Shown: positions 44,768-56,438, counted from the stretch's first letter. The stretch is 64,000 nucleotides of DNA from Streptomyces sp. NRRL S-340 (GCF_000720185.1 NZ_JOIY01000033.1:162300-226299); one strand, 5' to 3'. A program made the numbers and translations. Notes: generated from the letters alone by a model not told the origin.

Positions 44768-44974
44768 ATGCGCGCAGCCAAAGGCGACAAGCTCGTGCAG
44801 CACGGCCGGGTGGTCGGCCAGCACGACCAGGTCAGTGAAGTGGTCGAAGTGATGGGTACGGAGGGCAACCCGCCCTACCGTGTCCGTTTCCCGGACGGGC
44901 ACGAGGCCGTGATGTCACCCGGCCCCGACTGCCAGGTCCGTCATCACCAGGAAGAACGGCAACAGCCCCGGTGA
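44768..44974 (+). CDS. DUF1918 small protein
   Basis: 68-residue protein wholly of the DUF1918 type: GDKLVQHGRVVGQHDQVSEVVEV, then PPYRVRFPDGHEAVMSPGPDC. The fold is a small SH3-like barrel, seen alone or next to stress genes in actinobacteria; role unknown. GAGGAGG at 44753-44759 precedes ATG 44768, and a TAGACT -10 lies at 44714-44719. Confidence 0.88.
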   Translation: MRAAKGDKLVQHGRVVGQHDQVSEVVEVMGTEGNPPYRVRFPDGHEAVMSPGPDCQVRHHQEERQQPR

Positions 44975-45029
44975 TCCGGCGCGGCACCCGGTTCCGCAGC
45001 CGGTGCCGGGTACCGCGGATACCGGACGA

Positions 45030-46385
45030 TCAGCGCGGGGGGCGCGCCGGCTGCCGGTAGTGGCCGGCGACCACCCGTGCCATCGCGCCCGCCGGGTCCG
45101 CCGCGACCTCCTTGGCCGCGAAGAAGACGTGCCCGCGCACTTGGGGGTACTTCTTCGCCAGCGTGAGGTGCCGGGACAGCTCGTCCGGGTCGCGCCACGC
45201 CTTGCCCTGGCTCGCGTCCCCGGCCTTGTAGAGCGCCTCCCCGAGGTAGAGGCGGGTCCGGCTGCCGCGCGCCACCTCGGCCCACCAGGGCACCAGCTTC
45301 GCGTAGTCGGCGGCGCTCAGGCCGATGTTCCAGTACAGCTGGGGCACGATGTAGTCGATCCAGCCCTTGCGGACCCAGGTGCGGGTGTCCGCGTACAGGT
45401 CGTCGTAGGACTGGGCGCCCGCCCTGGTGTCGGAGCCGCGCGCGTCGGTCGAGGCGTTGCGCCACACGCCGAACGGACTGACCCCGAACTGGGTGCCGGG
45501 CCGGACCCGCGCGATGCCCGCCGCCGTCTCCCGGACCAGGCGGTCGATGTTGTCCCGCCGCCAGGCGGCCCGGCCCGAGAAGCCGCCGCCGTGCCGGGCG
45601 AAGGCCGCGTCGTCGCCGAAGGAGTGGCCGGCCACCGGGTACGGGTAGAAGTAGTCGTCGAAGTGGACGCCGTCGACGGGGTACCGGCGCACCGCGTCGA
45701 GCATCGCCTCCTGCACGAAGGCCCGGACCTCGGGCAGGCCCGGGTTGTAGTAGAGCTTCCCGCCGTACGGCACCACCCAGCCGGGGTGCTTGCGCGCGGG
45801 GTGCGAGGCGGCGAGCCGGGACGGGTCGTCGTGCAGGGCGACGCGGTAGGGGTTGAACCACGCGTGCAGCCTCAGCCCGCGGGCGTGCGCCTCCTCGACG
45901 GCGGTGCCCAGCGGATCCCAGCCGGGGTCCTTGCCCTGGGTGCCGGTGAGGAACTGCGACCAGGGCTCGTACGGCGAGGGCCACAGCGCGTCGGCGGTGG
46001 GCCGCGCCTGGAAGAACACCGTGTTGAGGCGGCGGCGCACCGCCGCGTCGAGCAGCGCGGTCAGTTCGCCGCGCTGTCTGGCCACGCTCAGCCCGGTCCG
46101 CGAGGGCCAGTCGCGGTTGGCCACGGTCGCCAGCCACATGCCGCGCATCTCGGTCGCGGCGCCGTCACCGCGCGCGCCGTCGGCACGTGCTCCGTCACCG
46201 CGCGCTCCGTCACCGCGTGAACCGGCATCGCCCGCGCCGTCACCGGGCGATCCGCCGCCGTGGGGCCCCCGGCCGCGCGTCCCGGCAGGAACGCCGGGGG
46301 GCTGGGGCGCCGCCGTGGCGCCCGGTGTCACCGCAAGGGTCGACAGGGCCGCCACCGTGAACGCCCGTCGTGTCACTCGGCCCAT
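45030..46385 (-). CDS. Exported GHL10-type glycoside hydrolase (YngK-like)
   Basis: 451-residue secreted hydrolase. Tat signal RVTRRAFTVAALSTLAVTPG with cleavage near ATAAP, then a ~50-residue low-complexity stretch of GDGARGDGA repeats. The GHL10 barrel begins EMRGMWLATVANRDWPS (about 79) and contains VFFQARPTADALWPS, WFNPYRVALHDD, DGVHFDDYFYPYP (acid residues, about 245) and IDYIVPQLYWNIG. These enzymes are thought to act on cell-wall or extracellular polysaccharide; substrate unproven. ATG 46385 follows GGGGGT; a longer open frame upstream is non-coding in type. Confidence 0.88.
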   Translation of the reverse strand: MGRVTRRAFTVAALSTLAVTPGATAAPQPPGVPAGTRGRGPHGGGSPGDGAGDAGSRGDGARGDGARADGARGDGAATEMRGMWLATVANRDWPSRTGLSVARQRGELTALLDAAVRRRLNTVFFQARPTADALWPSPYEPWSQFLTGTQGKDPGWDPLGTAVEEAHARGLRLHAWFNPYRVALHDDPSRLAASHPARKHPGWVVPYGGKLYYNPGLPEVRAFVQEAMLDAVRRYPVDGVHFDDYFYPYPVAGHSFGDDAAFARHGGGFSGRAAWRRDNIDRLVRETAAGIARVRPGTQFGVSPFGVWRNASTDARGSDTRAGAQSYDDLYADTRTWVRKGWIDYIVPQLYWNIGLSAADYAKLVPWWAEVARGSRTRLYLGEALYKAGDASQGKAWRDPDELSRHLTLAKKYPQVRGHVFFAAKEVAADPAGAMARVVAGHYRQPARPPR

Positions 46386-46559
46386 CCGGGCACCCCCAGT
46401 ACGCCGTGGATCCGCGCCGTCACGGATCGTGCACCGGGCCAGCATGCACGACCCGGCCGGGCGATCGGCGTCACGACGGGGGTAACGTGCTCGATCGGAG
46501 CAGGCACCGCACACATGGGCCGCCTGCCACAGCCGTAGATCAGCAGCGAAAGGGACGAT

Positions 46560-47420
46560 GTGACCGACATCGAACGCGTCGGAGTGGTGGGCTGCGGCCA
46601 GATGGGCGCGGGCATCGCCGAGGTGTGCGCCCGGGCCGGCCTGGACGTGAAGGTCGCCGAGACCACCGGCGAGGCCCTGGAGATCGGCCGCACCCGGCTG
46701 TTCAACTCCCTGGCCAAGGCGGCCGAGCGCGGCAAGATCACCGAGGAGGAGCGGGACGCCACCCAGGCGCGGCTCACTTTCACCACCGACCTCGGCGAGT
46801 TCGCCGACCGCGACCTGGTGATCGAGGCCGTGGTGGAGAACGAGCAGGTCAAGACGGAGATCTTCCAGGTCCTCGACCAGGTGGTGACCCGGCCGGACGC
46901 GATCCTGGCGTCCAACACCTCCTCGATCCCGCTGGTCAAGCTGGCCGTCGCCACCGCGCGCCCCGACCAGGTGATCGGCATCCACTTCTTCAACCCGGCC
47001 CCGGTGCAGCAGCTGGTCGAGCTGATCCCGGCGCTGACCACCTCCGAGGGCACCCTGAGCCGGGCGCAGCTGTTCACCGAGAAGGTGCTCGGCAAGCACG
47101 CCATCCGCGCCCAGGACCGCTCCGGCTTCGTGGTCAACGCGCTGCTGATCCCCTACCTGCTCTCGGCGATCCGGATGTTCGAGTCGGGCATCGCCAGCCG
47201 CGAGGACATCGACAACGGCATGGAGCTGGGCTGCGCCCACCCGATGGGCCCGCTGAAGCTGTCCGACCTCATCGGCCTGGACACGGTCGCCTCGGTCGCG
47301 TACTCGATGTACGAGGAGTACAAGGAGCCGCTGTACGCCGCTCCCCCGCTGCTCCAGCGCATGGTCGACGCCGGCCGGCTGGGCCGCAAGAGCGGCTCGG
47401 GCTTCTACACCTACGGCTGA
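46560..47420 (+). CDS. 3-hydroxybutyryl-CoA dehydrogenase
   Basis: 286-residue NAD(P)-dependent enzyme interconverting 3-hydroxybutyryl-CoA and acetoacetyl-CoA, feeding butyrate, polyhydroxybutyrate or ethylmalonyl-CoA routes. Dinucleotide site VGVVGCGQMGAGIAEVCARAG (shown in part, about 6-26); catalytic His in IGIHFFNPAPVQQLVE (about 141) and Asn in GFVVNALLIPYL (about 190). C-terminal MELGCAHPMGPLKLSDLIGLD is the usual dimer region. Single-domain, so it is the short PaaH/Hbd type. GTG 46560 after AAAGGGACG. A strong terminator follows. Confidence 0.92.
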   Translation: MTDIERVGVVGCGQMGAGIAEVCARAGLDVKVAETTGEALEIGRTRLFNSLAKAAERGKITEEERDATQARLTFTTDLGEFADRDLVIEAVVENEQVKTEIFQVLDQVVTRPDAILASNTSSIPLVKLAVATARPDQVIGIHFFNPAPVQQLVELIPALTTSEGTLSRAQLFTEKVLGKHAIRAQDRSGFVVNALLIPYLLSAIRMFESGIASREDIDNGMELGCAHPMGPLKLSDLIGLDTVASVAYSMYEEYKEPLYAAPPLLQRMVDAGRLGRKSGSGFYTYG

Positions 47421-47438
47421 CCACGCAGCGCGACGCCC

Positions 47439-47475
47439 CCGCGGGCCCGGCACCTGGATGGTGCCGGGCCCGCGG
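47439..47475 (+). terminator. Terminator of the 3-hydroxybutyryl-CoA dehydrogenase gene
   Basis: Perfect 15-bp hairpin: CCGCGGGCCCGGCAC (47439-47453) with GTGCCGGGCCCGCGG (47461-47475), 7-base loop, 19 bases after the stop. No U-tract. Confidence 0.85.
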
Positions 47476-47476
47476 C

Positions 47477-47495
47477 GTTCACACGGCGTGTGCGT
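47477..47495. promoter_or_regulatory. Second copy of the TPR-regulator operator
   Basis: GTTCACAC-GGC-GTGTGCGT: resembles the perfect repeat at 50057-50079 (TTCACAC, 3-base spacer, GTGTG). It lies before the small coiled-coil membrane protein gene. Confidence 0.45.
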
Positions 47496-47604
47496 ACCGG
47501 ACTCGCATATGCCGTTCGCACACTCTCCCCCCGCGCCCACCAGGCGAGTTGACTCCTCATGCACATGCAAGGGATGTGAGACGACTACGGAAAGGAGCGG
47601 ATCT

Positions 47605-47862
47605 GTGACCGCCGATCCCGAGCATCCCGCCGTTCCCGGAGAACTCGCAGAGTTACGACGCCGTCTGGACGTGGCCTACGCCCGCGTGGAGGGCGGACTG
47701 GCGCTGCTGAACCACCGGACCGAGGAGACCGCGAAGGAACTCGACGAGCTGAGCGCGCGGCTCGTCACCGTCGAACACTCCCGCTGGCCGCTGCCCGCCG
47801 TCTCGGCGCTCGCGGCCGTGGGCGCCCTCGTCGTGGCCGTGTGGCAGGCACTGGGCCGCTAG
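47605..47862 (+). CDS. Small tail-anchored coiled-coil protein
   Basis: 85-residue protein. Residues ~10-60 are a charged heptad-like helix (ELAELRRRLDVAYARVEGGL, KELDELSARLVTVEHS) and ~63-83 a single hydrophobic helix (PAVSALAAVGALVVAVWQAL), so it is likely tail-anchored in the membrane. No function is known to me. GTG 47605 follows AAGGAG. Its stop (47860-47862) directly abuts the stop of the convergent NUDIX gene (47863). A possible operator of the regulator at 48660 lies upstream. Confidence 0.7.
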   Translation: MTADPEHPAVPGELAELRRRLDVAYARVEGGLALLNHRTEETAKELDELSARLVTVEHSRWPLPAVSALAAVGALVVAVWQALGR

Positions 47863-48444
47863 CTAGGGCGTGTCGCGGAGGTCCCGCCCGCCCCGGGGCG
47901 CGGGCGGGGTGTCCTGCCCGAGCCGGAGATGGTGCAGGAGCAGTAAGGCCGCCGCCATGTTGGCGGCCGGGACCTCACCGCGGGCGACCATGTCGGGTAC
48001 GAGCTTGAGGGGGACCCATTCCCGGCGGTCCGACTCGAAGTCGTCCACGGGGTGTCCGACGTACTCGCCCTCGTCCGCCCAGTAGATGTGGTGCCGGGCG
48101 TCGGTGAGACCGTTGGACGGCTCCACGCTCATGAGGTGGTGCAGCCGTCCCGGCCGCCAGCCGGTCTCCTCCTCCAGTTCCCGGGCCGCCGCGTGCGCGA
48201 TGTCCTCGCCGTCCTCGACGACGCCCGCGGCCAGTTCCCAGCCCCAGCTGTCGGTGATGAAACGGTGGCGCCACAGGAGCAGGACCTCGTTGGCGTCATT
48301 CACCACCGTGGCCACGGCGACGGGCCGCAGCCGTATGAGGAAGTGGTCGAGGTGCCGGCCGTCCGGCAGCGCCACGTCCGCGAGATTGACGGTGAACCAG
48401 CGGTTTGCGTACACAGTCTGTTCGCTCTGTTTCGTCCACTGCAC
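47863..48444 (-). CDS. NUDIX hydrolase (ADP-ribose pyrophosphatase-like)
   Basis: 193-residue enzyme that cleaves a nucleoside diphosphate derivative. The NUDIX box G-VVEDG-E-DIAHAAA-RELEEETGW (about 82-104) is complete; upstream RFITDSWGWELAAG is the strand that packs on it, as in ADP-sugar pyrophosphatases. GTG 48444 is preferred, with GGAAGGTGG some ten bases before; a longer form from 48497 is possible. It stops one base from the convergent small gene. Confidence 0.88.
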   Translation of the reverse strand: MQWTKQSEQTVYANRWFTVNLADVALPDGRHLDHFLIRLRPVAVATVVNDANEVLLLWRHRFITDSWGWELAAGVVEDGEDIAHAAARELEEETGWRPGRLHHLMSVEPSNGLTDARHHIYWADEGEYVGHPVDDFESDRREWVPLKLVPDMVARGEVPAANMAAALLLLHHLRLGQDTPPAPRGGRDLRDTP

Positions 48445-48659
48445 GGTTCTGCCACCTTCCGTCGGGTCAGTGGCAATATCGCAGCCGGGGCGGTCCATGA
48501 GGCAGGCGCACGGCGAGCCGCGCACGGCGCAGCGGCGGGCGCAGAGCGGCCGACGGGGGCGGACGCTGCGGGCCGCGGGCCCGGTCCTGGGCGCGCTGGG
48601 CAGGCCGCGGGCGCGGCGGCCGGGTCGCGGGCGCGGGGCCAGGCGGCGGGCGCGAGGGG

Positions 48660-50012
48660 TCAGCGGGTCGTGAACAGCGGTACGCGCAGCGCCCCGTCGA
48701 TGAGTTCGGCCGCCTCGGCCGTACCCGCGCAGCCGCTGCGCGCCAGGTGCTCGCGCACCGCCCGCAGTCTGTCCCGCAGCCGCTGCGACTCCATCCCGCG
48801 GGCCTGCTCGGTCATCCGCACCGCCGTGGCCACGGCCTTGTCCACGTTGCCCCGGCGCAGCTCGATGGTGCTGAGCATGGCCAGCCGGTGCACCCGGCCG
48901 CGGTCGTGCGCGGGGGTGTCCACCGCCGCCGCGGCGTGCTCCTCGGCCGCCGCCAGCTCGCCGAGGCTGAGCAGCGCCTCCGCCACCTGGACGTTGACCA
49001 GACCGGGCTGGACGTAGCCGGTCTCGTCGGGCTCGTGTCCGCGCCGGATGCGCTCGGCGGCCTGCTCGGCGCGCCGGATGCAGGACAGCGCGCTCGTGCC
49101 GTCGCCGAGGTGGGCGTACGCCTTCGCCTGCATCGCGAACAGGTCGGAGGCGAGCGCGGGGGTGATGTGCCGGCCGGCGGTGCGCAGCGCCGCCTCGGCG
49201 AAGGCGACGGCCTGCCGGTACTCCCGCATGAACAGCGACTGGTTGACCAGCAGCGCTATCACGTACGCCCCCAGCCCCCGGTCCCCGCTCGCCTTGGCGA
49301 GCCGCAGCGCCTGGTGGAAGTAGCGCTGGGCGAGCCCGTGCGCGTCGGAGTCGTACGCGCAGATGCCCGCGACCGCCACCAGCCCGCCGGTGGCCCGGTG
49401 CAGCTGGCGTCCGGTGGCGTCGGTGTAGCCGCCGCGCAGCAGCGGGGCCGCCTCGGTGTTGAGGAAGCCCACGACGCGGCTGCGGGTCGCCACCCCGCCG
49501 GCCTTGCGGTACATCTGCTCGTAGTGCGTACGGGCCGCGCGCAGCATCTCGATGTCGGCCGGGGTGACCCGGTGCCGGCCGCCCCGGGAGACGTCCACGT
49601 CCTCGGGCGGGTTCTCCCACTCCCACACCGGCATCACCGCGGGGGTGCCGGTCACGGCGGGCGCGCCCAGGACGTGCGGGCGCTGCTGCTCGTCGGAGCG
49701 CCACAGGGCGGTGGCCCGTTCGACGAAGCCGGACAGGGAGGTGCCGTGCGGGGCGGACGGCTCGCCGGGCACCCCCAGGCCGATGTCGTCGAGGGTGACG
49801 GGCCGGTGCAGGCGGGCGGCCAGCACCTCGCAGATCAGGTCGGGCACCTGGCCGCGGGGCCGCTGGCCCTTCAACCACCGTGCGACGGCGGTGTGTTCGT
49901 AGCGCAGGGCGAGGCCGCGTGCCCGGCCCGCCTGGTTGACGTGCGCGGCCAGACCGGCGTGCGAGATGCCCGCCTCGTCCAGGATCGCGTCGAGCAGTGT
50001 GTTGGGCTGCAT
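48660..50012 (-). CDS. HTH regulator with TPR-like repeats (NsdA/NsdB-like)
   Basis: 450-residue transcription-associated protein. The N-terminal ~80 residues (ISHAGLAAHVNQAGRARGL, HTAVARWLKGQRPRG) look like a divergent helix-turn-helix; residues ~160-430 are helical pairs with TPR character (AGGLVAVAGICAYDSDAHGLAQRYFHQAL, ALASDLFAMQAKAYAHLG, VNVQVAEALLSLGELAAAEEHA). Streptomyces TPR proteins of this build (NsdA, NsdB) repress antibiotic production or sporulation; equivalence is not proven. A perfect inverted repeat right upstream suggests autoregulation. Start ATG 50012. Confidence 0.72.
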   Translation of the reverse strand: MQPNTLLDAILDEAGISHAGLAAHVNQAGRARGLALRYEHTAVARWLKGQRPRGQVPDLICEVLAARLHRPVTLDDIGLGVPGEPSAPHGTSLSGFVERATALWRSDEQQRPHVLGAPAVTGTPAVMPVWEWENPPEDVDVSRGGRHRVTPADIEMLRAARTHYEQMYRKAGGVATRSRVVGFLNTEAAPLLRGGYTDATGRQLHRATGGLVAVAGICAYDSDAHGLAQRYFHQALRLAKASGDRGLGAYVIALLVNQSLFMREYRQAVAFAEAALRTAGRHITPALASDLFAMQAKAYAHLGDGTSALSCIRRAEQAAERIRRGHEPDETGYVQPGLVNVQVAEALLSLGELAAAEEHAAAAVDTPAHDRGRVHRLAMLSTIELRRGNVDKAVATAVRMTEQARGMESQRLRDRLRAVREHLARSGCAGTAEAAELIDGALRVPLFTTR

Positions 50013-50056
50013 GTCGGGCCCCCCGGGTGGCTCGGTGCGGACAGCGTAGTGCGGCC

Positions 50057-50079
50057 CGGTTCACACGGGGTGTGAACCG
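50057..50079. promoter_or_regulatory. Operator before the TPR regulator
   Basis: CGGTTCACAC-GGG-GTGTGAACCG: perfect 10-bp arms around 3 bases, 45 bases upstream of ATG 50012 and just before a TACGCT -10 on the minus strand (about 50047-50042), so a bound protein would block transcription. Confidence 0.7.
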
Positions 50080-50284
50080 AGTGCCCGCATCCGGACCGTG
50101 CGCGCGCTGTCGCGCAGCGTGGGCGGCCGGTTGACTGAGATGCCTCCTCCAAGAGGCCGGCCGGACCGCCGGCTCCCCCTCGTACAGTGCGGCGGTCCGC
50201 TTCCGCGCCGCCCGCTCCGCCGTCTGCCCGACACTCCATGGCGGAGCGGGCGGCGACCGGGACGGCGGGGTGAGCGCGAGCGCC

Positions 50285-51166
50285 TCACGGGCAGCGTCGG
50301 ACGACGAGGACGGCCGCGTCGTCCGCGGGCCGGTGACCGGTGTGCCCCAGGAGGCGGGTGAAGACGGCCCGCAGCAGCGACTGCGCGGCGAGCGGGCCGG
50401 GGCGGCTCGCCTCCGCGAGCACGGCCCGCAGCGGGAAGAACCGGCCCCGGGCGTCCCGGGCGTCCGCCACGCCGTCCGTGTGGAGGACCAGGCTCTCGCC
50501 GGGCAGCAGACGGCCGAATTCGGCGACGGGCAGGCGGGAGGGCAGCGGGAAGAGGCCGAGCGGCGGCAGCGGGACCGCGCGGGAGACGGGCTCCACGGTC
50601 CTGCCGCTCAGCCGGTACGGCCACGGGTGCCCGCAGTTGAGGGCGTGCAGGGTGCCGTCGTCGGCGACCTCGACCACGAGGACGGTGACGAAGTCCTCGG
50701 CGGCCGGGTGGTCCGGATCGTCCCGGACGTGCGGCCTGCGGGCGAGGGCCCGGTCCAGGCGCCGCAGCACACCGGCGAGATCGGCCTCGTCGTGGGCGGC
50801 CTCGCGGAAGCTGCCGAGCACGGTGGCGACGGTACCGAGTGCGGCCAGGCCGTGGCCGCGCACGTCACCCATGACGAGCCGTACGCCGTGCTCGGTGGCG
50901 AGCACCTCGTACAGGTCGCCGCCGACCGCCGCGCCCCGGTCGGCGGACAGCTGGGCCGCCGCCACGTCCAGTCCGGCGACGCGGGACGGCAGGGGCCGCA
51001 GCAGCACGCTCTGCGCGGCGCCCGCGACCGCGCGGGCCTGCCGCAGCTCGCGCAGCATCGTCCGCCGGGCGTGCAGGAAGAGGCCGGTGCAGGTGCCCAC
51101 GGCCAGGAACACGGCGCCCTGCCGTACTCCGCGGGGAGCCCCAGCCCTGATGCGGATCATGACCAT
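50285..51166 (-). CDS. PP2C/SpoIIE-type protein phosphatase with one N-terminal helix
   Basis: 293-residue membrane-tethered Ser/Thr phosphatase. A hydrophobic helix at about 14-32 is followed by a short linker and the SpoIIE domain (about 58-293): metal-site GGDLYEVL (about 82) and VMGDVRGHGLAALG (about 97), later SLVLHTDGVADARD and DDAAVLVV. Such phosphatases remove phosphate from anti-anti-sigma factors and thereby activate stress sigma factors; no anti-sigma genes adjoin, so its target is elsewhere. Start ATG 51166 or the Met two codons later. Confidence 0.88.
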   Translation of the reverse strand: MVMIRIRAGAPRGVRQGAVFLAVGTCTGLFLHARRTMLRELRQARAVAGAAQSVLLRPLPSRVAGLDVAAAQLSADRGAAVGGDLYEVLATEHGVRLVMGDVRGHGLAALGTVATVLGSFREAAHDEADLAGVLRRLDRALARRPHVRDDPDHPAAEDFVTVLVVEVADDGTLHALNCGHPWPYRLSGRTVEPVSRAVPLPPLGLFPLPSRLPVAEFGRLLPGESLVLHTDGVADARDARGRFFPLRAVLAEASRPGPLAAQSLLRAVFTRLLGHTGHRPADDAAVLVVRRCP

Positions 51167-51192
51167 GGCCCCCCAAGAGGCGCTGCCAGCGC

Positions 51193-51216
51193 GGACCGGC
51201 CCCGAAGGGCCGGTCC
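51193..51216 (-). terminator. UUCG-capped terminator after pheT
   Basis: On the minus strand GGACCGGCCC-TTCG-GGGCCGGTCC: perfect 10-bp stem with a UUCG tetraloop, about 90 bases after the pheT stop and before the phosphatase gene. Confidence 0.8.
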
Positions 51217-51305
51217 GATTCTGTCGATCGTGCGCAGAGTCAGGGCCGGATCACCGGGCCCGCCACCCGAACGAGTGACCGTGGTCTCCCGTTCCGGCCG
51301 CACCC

Positions 51306-53818
51306 TCATGCGCTCGTGCTGTGGCCGGGAAGGTTCGCCGGGAAGCTCGCGGCGACGCGGCGAGGTGCCGGGCGTCGCGAGCCGTTGAACCTTCCCGGTC
51401 GCAGCACCAGGGCGCGTTTCGAAAGTCCCGCCTGCCCCGCGGCGCCTGGCACGCGCGCTCGCCGCGTTGTCGGGATCGTCCACGTACGCCCGGTACGAGG
51501 ACGACCCTCACCGGCGCCCTCGCGCAGCGCGGCCTCCACGTCGGCGGCCGGGACCGGCTTGTCGACGACGAGGGCGACGTCCTGCGTGGCGACCGGGAAC
51601 GCGGAGATCCGCGGCGCCCGGGTGATGCCGTCCCCGGCCCGCTGGAGCAGGTCGAGGTCGATCTCCATCGCGCAGGTGCGCTCCGGCAGGTGCATCGCCT
51701 TGACCACGCGCGGGTGCAGCTCACCGGCGTGGCCGACGAGGGTCTCGGCACCGTCCACCTCGGCGTACAGCGCAGCGCACCGGCCGGGGTGCCAGGGGGC
51801 GTGCTGGTCGGCGCGGATGCTCAGCTCCGCACCGGCCTCGCGGGCCACGGTCCGGGCCGCCTCGATCGCGTCCGCCCAGTCGGCCGGGCGGCCCTTGCCC
51901 CACCAGCCGGCCTGCTCCCGGGCGCCGGCGAGCACCACGGCGGCCCGGCGGGGCTGGCGCGGCAGCGCGGCGTCGAGGGCGGCGAGCTGCTCGTCGGTGG
52001 GCCTGCGGTCGGCAGGCAGCCGGACCGCGGGCTCCTCCTGCCCGGTGGGCCGGAAGACGAGGCCGGTCTCGAACAGCGCCAGGTCGTGGCTGCCGCGTCC
52101 GACGTTGCGGCGCAGCGCGCCGAGCAGGCCCGGCAGCAGCGTCGTCCGCAGGGAGGGCTCCTCGTCGGAGAGCGGGTTGAGCAGGGTGACACGGGTGCGG
52201 CGCGGGTCGTCGGCGTCCAGGCCGAGCTGGTCGAGCACGGCCTCGCCGAGGAACGGGTAGTTCGGCGCCTCGACGTACCCGGCGCCTGCCAGGGCACGGC
52301 CGACGCGGCGGTGCAGCCGCTGGCGGGCGGTCAGACCGCGGCCGGGCAGCGGCCGCGGCAGCGTGGAGGGCAGGTTCTCGTAGCCCTCCAGGCGGATGAC
52401 CTCTTCGGCCAGGTCGTTCGGGTCGGTCAGGTCGGGCCGCCAGGACGGCACGGTGACGATCAGCTCGTCCTGCCCGTACACGTCGCAGCCCACCTGCTGG
52501 AGCCGCCGTACGACGGTCTCCCGGCCGTAGGTGACGCCCGCGACCTTGTCGGGGTGGTCGGCCGGGATGGTGATGGTGCGCGGCGCGGAGGGCGCGACGA
52601 CCTCGGTGACGCCCGCCTCGGCGGTGCCGCCGGCGAGCAGGACCAGCAGGTCGACGGTGCGCTGCGCGGCGGCGGAGGCGGCCTGCGGGTCGACGCCCCG
52701 CTCGAAGCGGCGGGAGGCCTCGGAGGACAGCTTGTGCCGGCGGGCGGTGCGCGCGACGGCGACCGGGTCGAAGTGGGCGGCCTCGATGACGACCTCGGTG
52801 GTGGTGCCCTCGGTGTCGTCGATCTCGGTGTTGGCGCCGCCCATGACGCCCGCCAGGCCGATCGGGCCGCGGTCGTCGGTGATGACCAGGTCCTCGGCGG
52901 ACAGCGTGCGGGTGACCCCGTCGAGGGTGGTGAGCTGCTCGCCGCGCTCGGCCCGGCGCACGCCGATGGTGCCCTGGACGCGGGAGCGGTCGTAGGCGTG
53001 CAGCGGCTGGCCCAGCTCCAGCATCACGTAGTTGGTGATGTCCACCGCGAGCGAGATCGGGCGCATGCCGGCCTTCTGCAGGCGGCGCTGGAGCCAGATC
53101 GGGGAGCGCGCCTCGGGGTCGAGGCCGGTCACCGTGCGGGCGGTGAAGCGGTCGCAGCCGAACGGGTCGGCGATCTTCACCGGGTGCCCGAAGGCGTTCG
53201 GCGCCGGGACGTCCAGCAGGGCCGGGTCGAGCAGCGGGCGGCCGTAGGCGATGGCGGCCTCGCGGGCGACACCGCGGATCGACAGGCAGTAGCCGCGGTC
53301 GGGGGTGACCGCGATGTCCAGGACCTCGTCGACGAGCTGGAGCAGCTCGATGGCGTCGGTGCCGACCTCGTGCTCGGGCGGCAGCACGATGATGCCGTGC
53401 GTGCCGTCGTCGCCCATGCCCAGCTCGTCGGCCGAGCAGATCATGCCGTGCGAGACCCGCCCGTAGGTCTTGCGGGCGCTGATCGAGAAGCCGCCGGGCA
53501 GGGTGGCGCCGGGCAGGACCACGACGACCTTGTCGCCGACGGAGAAGTTGCGGGCGCCGCAGACGATCTCCTGCGGCTCACCGGTGCCGTTGGCCCGGCC
53601 GACGTCGACGGTGCAGAACCGGATCGGCTTCTTGAAGCCCTCCAGCTCCTCGATGGTGAGCACCTGGCCGACGACGAGCGGCCCCTTGAGGTCGGCGCCG
53701 AGCTGTTCGACGGTCTCGACCTCGAGGCCCGCCGGAATGAGCTTGGCCTGGACGTCGCGCCCGGTCTCCGTCGCCGGCAGGTCGACGTACTCCCGCAGCC
53801 AAGAAAGCGGGACCCGCA

Positions 53819-53819
<1 letters not shown>
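51306..53819 (-). CDS. pheT: Phenylalanyl-tRNA synthetase beta subunit, C-terminus replaced
   Basis: Beta subunit of the alpha2-beta2 synthetase that charges tRNA-Phe; 837 residues as read. Domains: N-terminal [15 protein letters not shown], tRNA-binding domain around [21 protein letters not shown]3/B4 editing core ([18 protein letters not shown]), B5 and the pseudo-catalytic core ([20 protein letters not shown]). The FDX-ACB anticodon domain starts normally ([18 protein letters not shown]) but after AALREGAGE, about residue 764, the sequence changes to unrelated [20 protein letters not shown]... and runs to a stop inside a dispersed hairpin repeat. About 70 residues of that domain are thus missing. 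No other frame restores it, so this is not a simple frameshift. ATG 53819 shares a base with the pheS stop (TGATG). Confidence 0.9.
51312..51407. repeat. Hairpin repeat element at the pheT 3' end
   Basis: GTGCTGTGGCCGGGAAGGTTC (51316-51336, split: GTGCTGTGGCCGG then GAAGGTTC) pairs with 51387-51407 at 19 of 21 positions; the 50-base loop itself folds (GCTCGCGGCGACGC with GCGTCGCGAGC). Bases 51312-51354 recur inverted at 56396-56438 with 39 of 43 identical. It encodes the last residues of the altered pheT product. Confidence 0.75.
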
Positions 53820-56296
<2,477 letters not shown>

Positions 56297-56395
56297 CTAC
56301 TAGGGTCTTTCGTTCGCAAGAGGCCGGATCAGGGAGCGGGGCCGGCGCCGGGGGCACCCCGCGCGCCGTCCGGCCGGCGGGGCCCCCTCACCGGG

Positions 56396-56438
56396 CGCCG
56401 CGGGCTTCCCGGCGGACCTTCCCGGCGACAGCACTAGC
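56396..56438. repeat. Inverted second copy of the pheT-end repeat
   Basis: 43 bases matching 51312-51354 in reverse orientation with four differences. It begins in the stop codon of the SpoU-family gene (TAG 56436-56434) and lies before the orphan kinase start. Only the outer half of the 51-kb hairpin is present. Confidence 0.75.

Noticed and set aside
51157..51483. Small gene between pheT and the phosphatase (starts [16 protein letters not shown])
   Set aside because: Arg/Gly-rich, no family, no Shine-Dalgarno, overlaps the altered pheT end and runs through a terminator.
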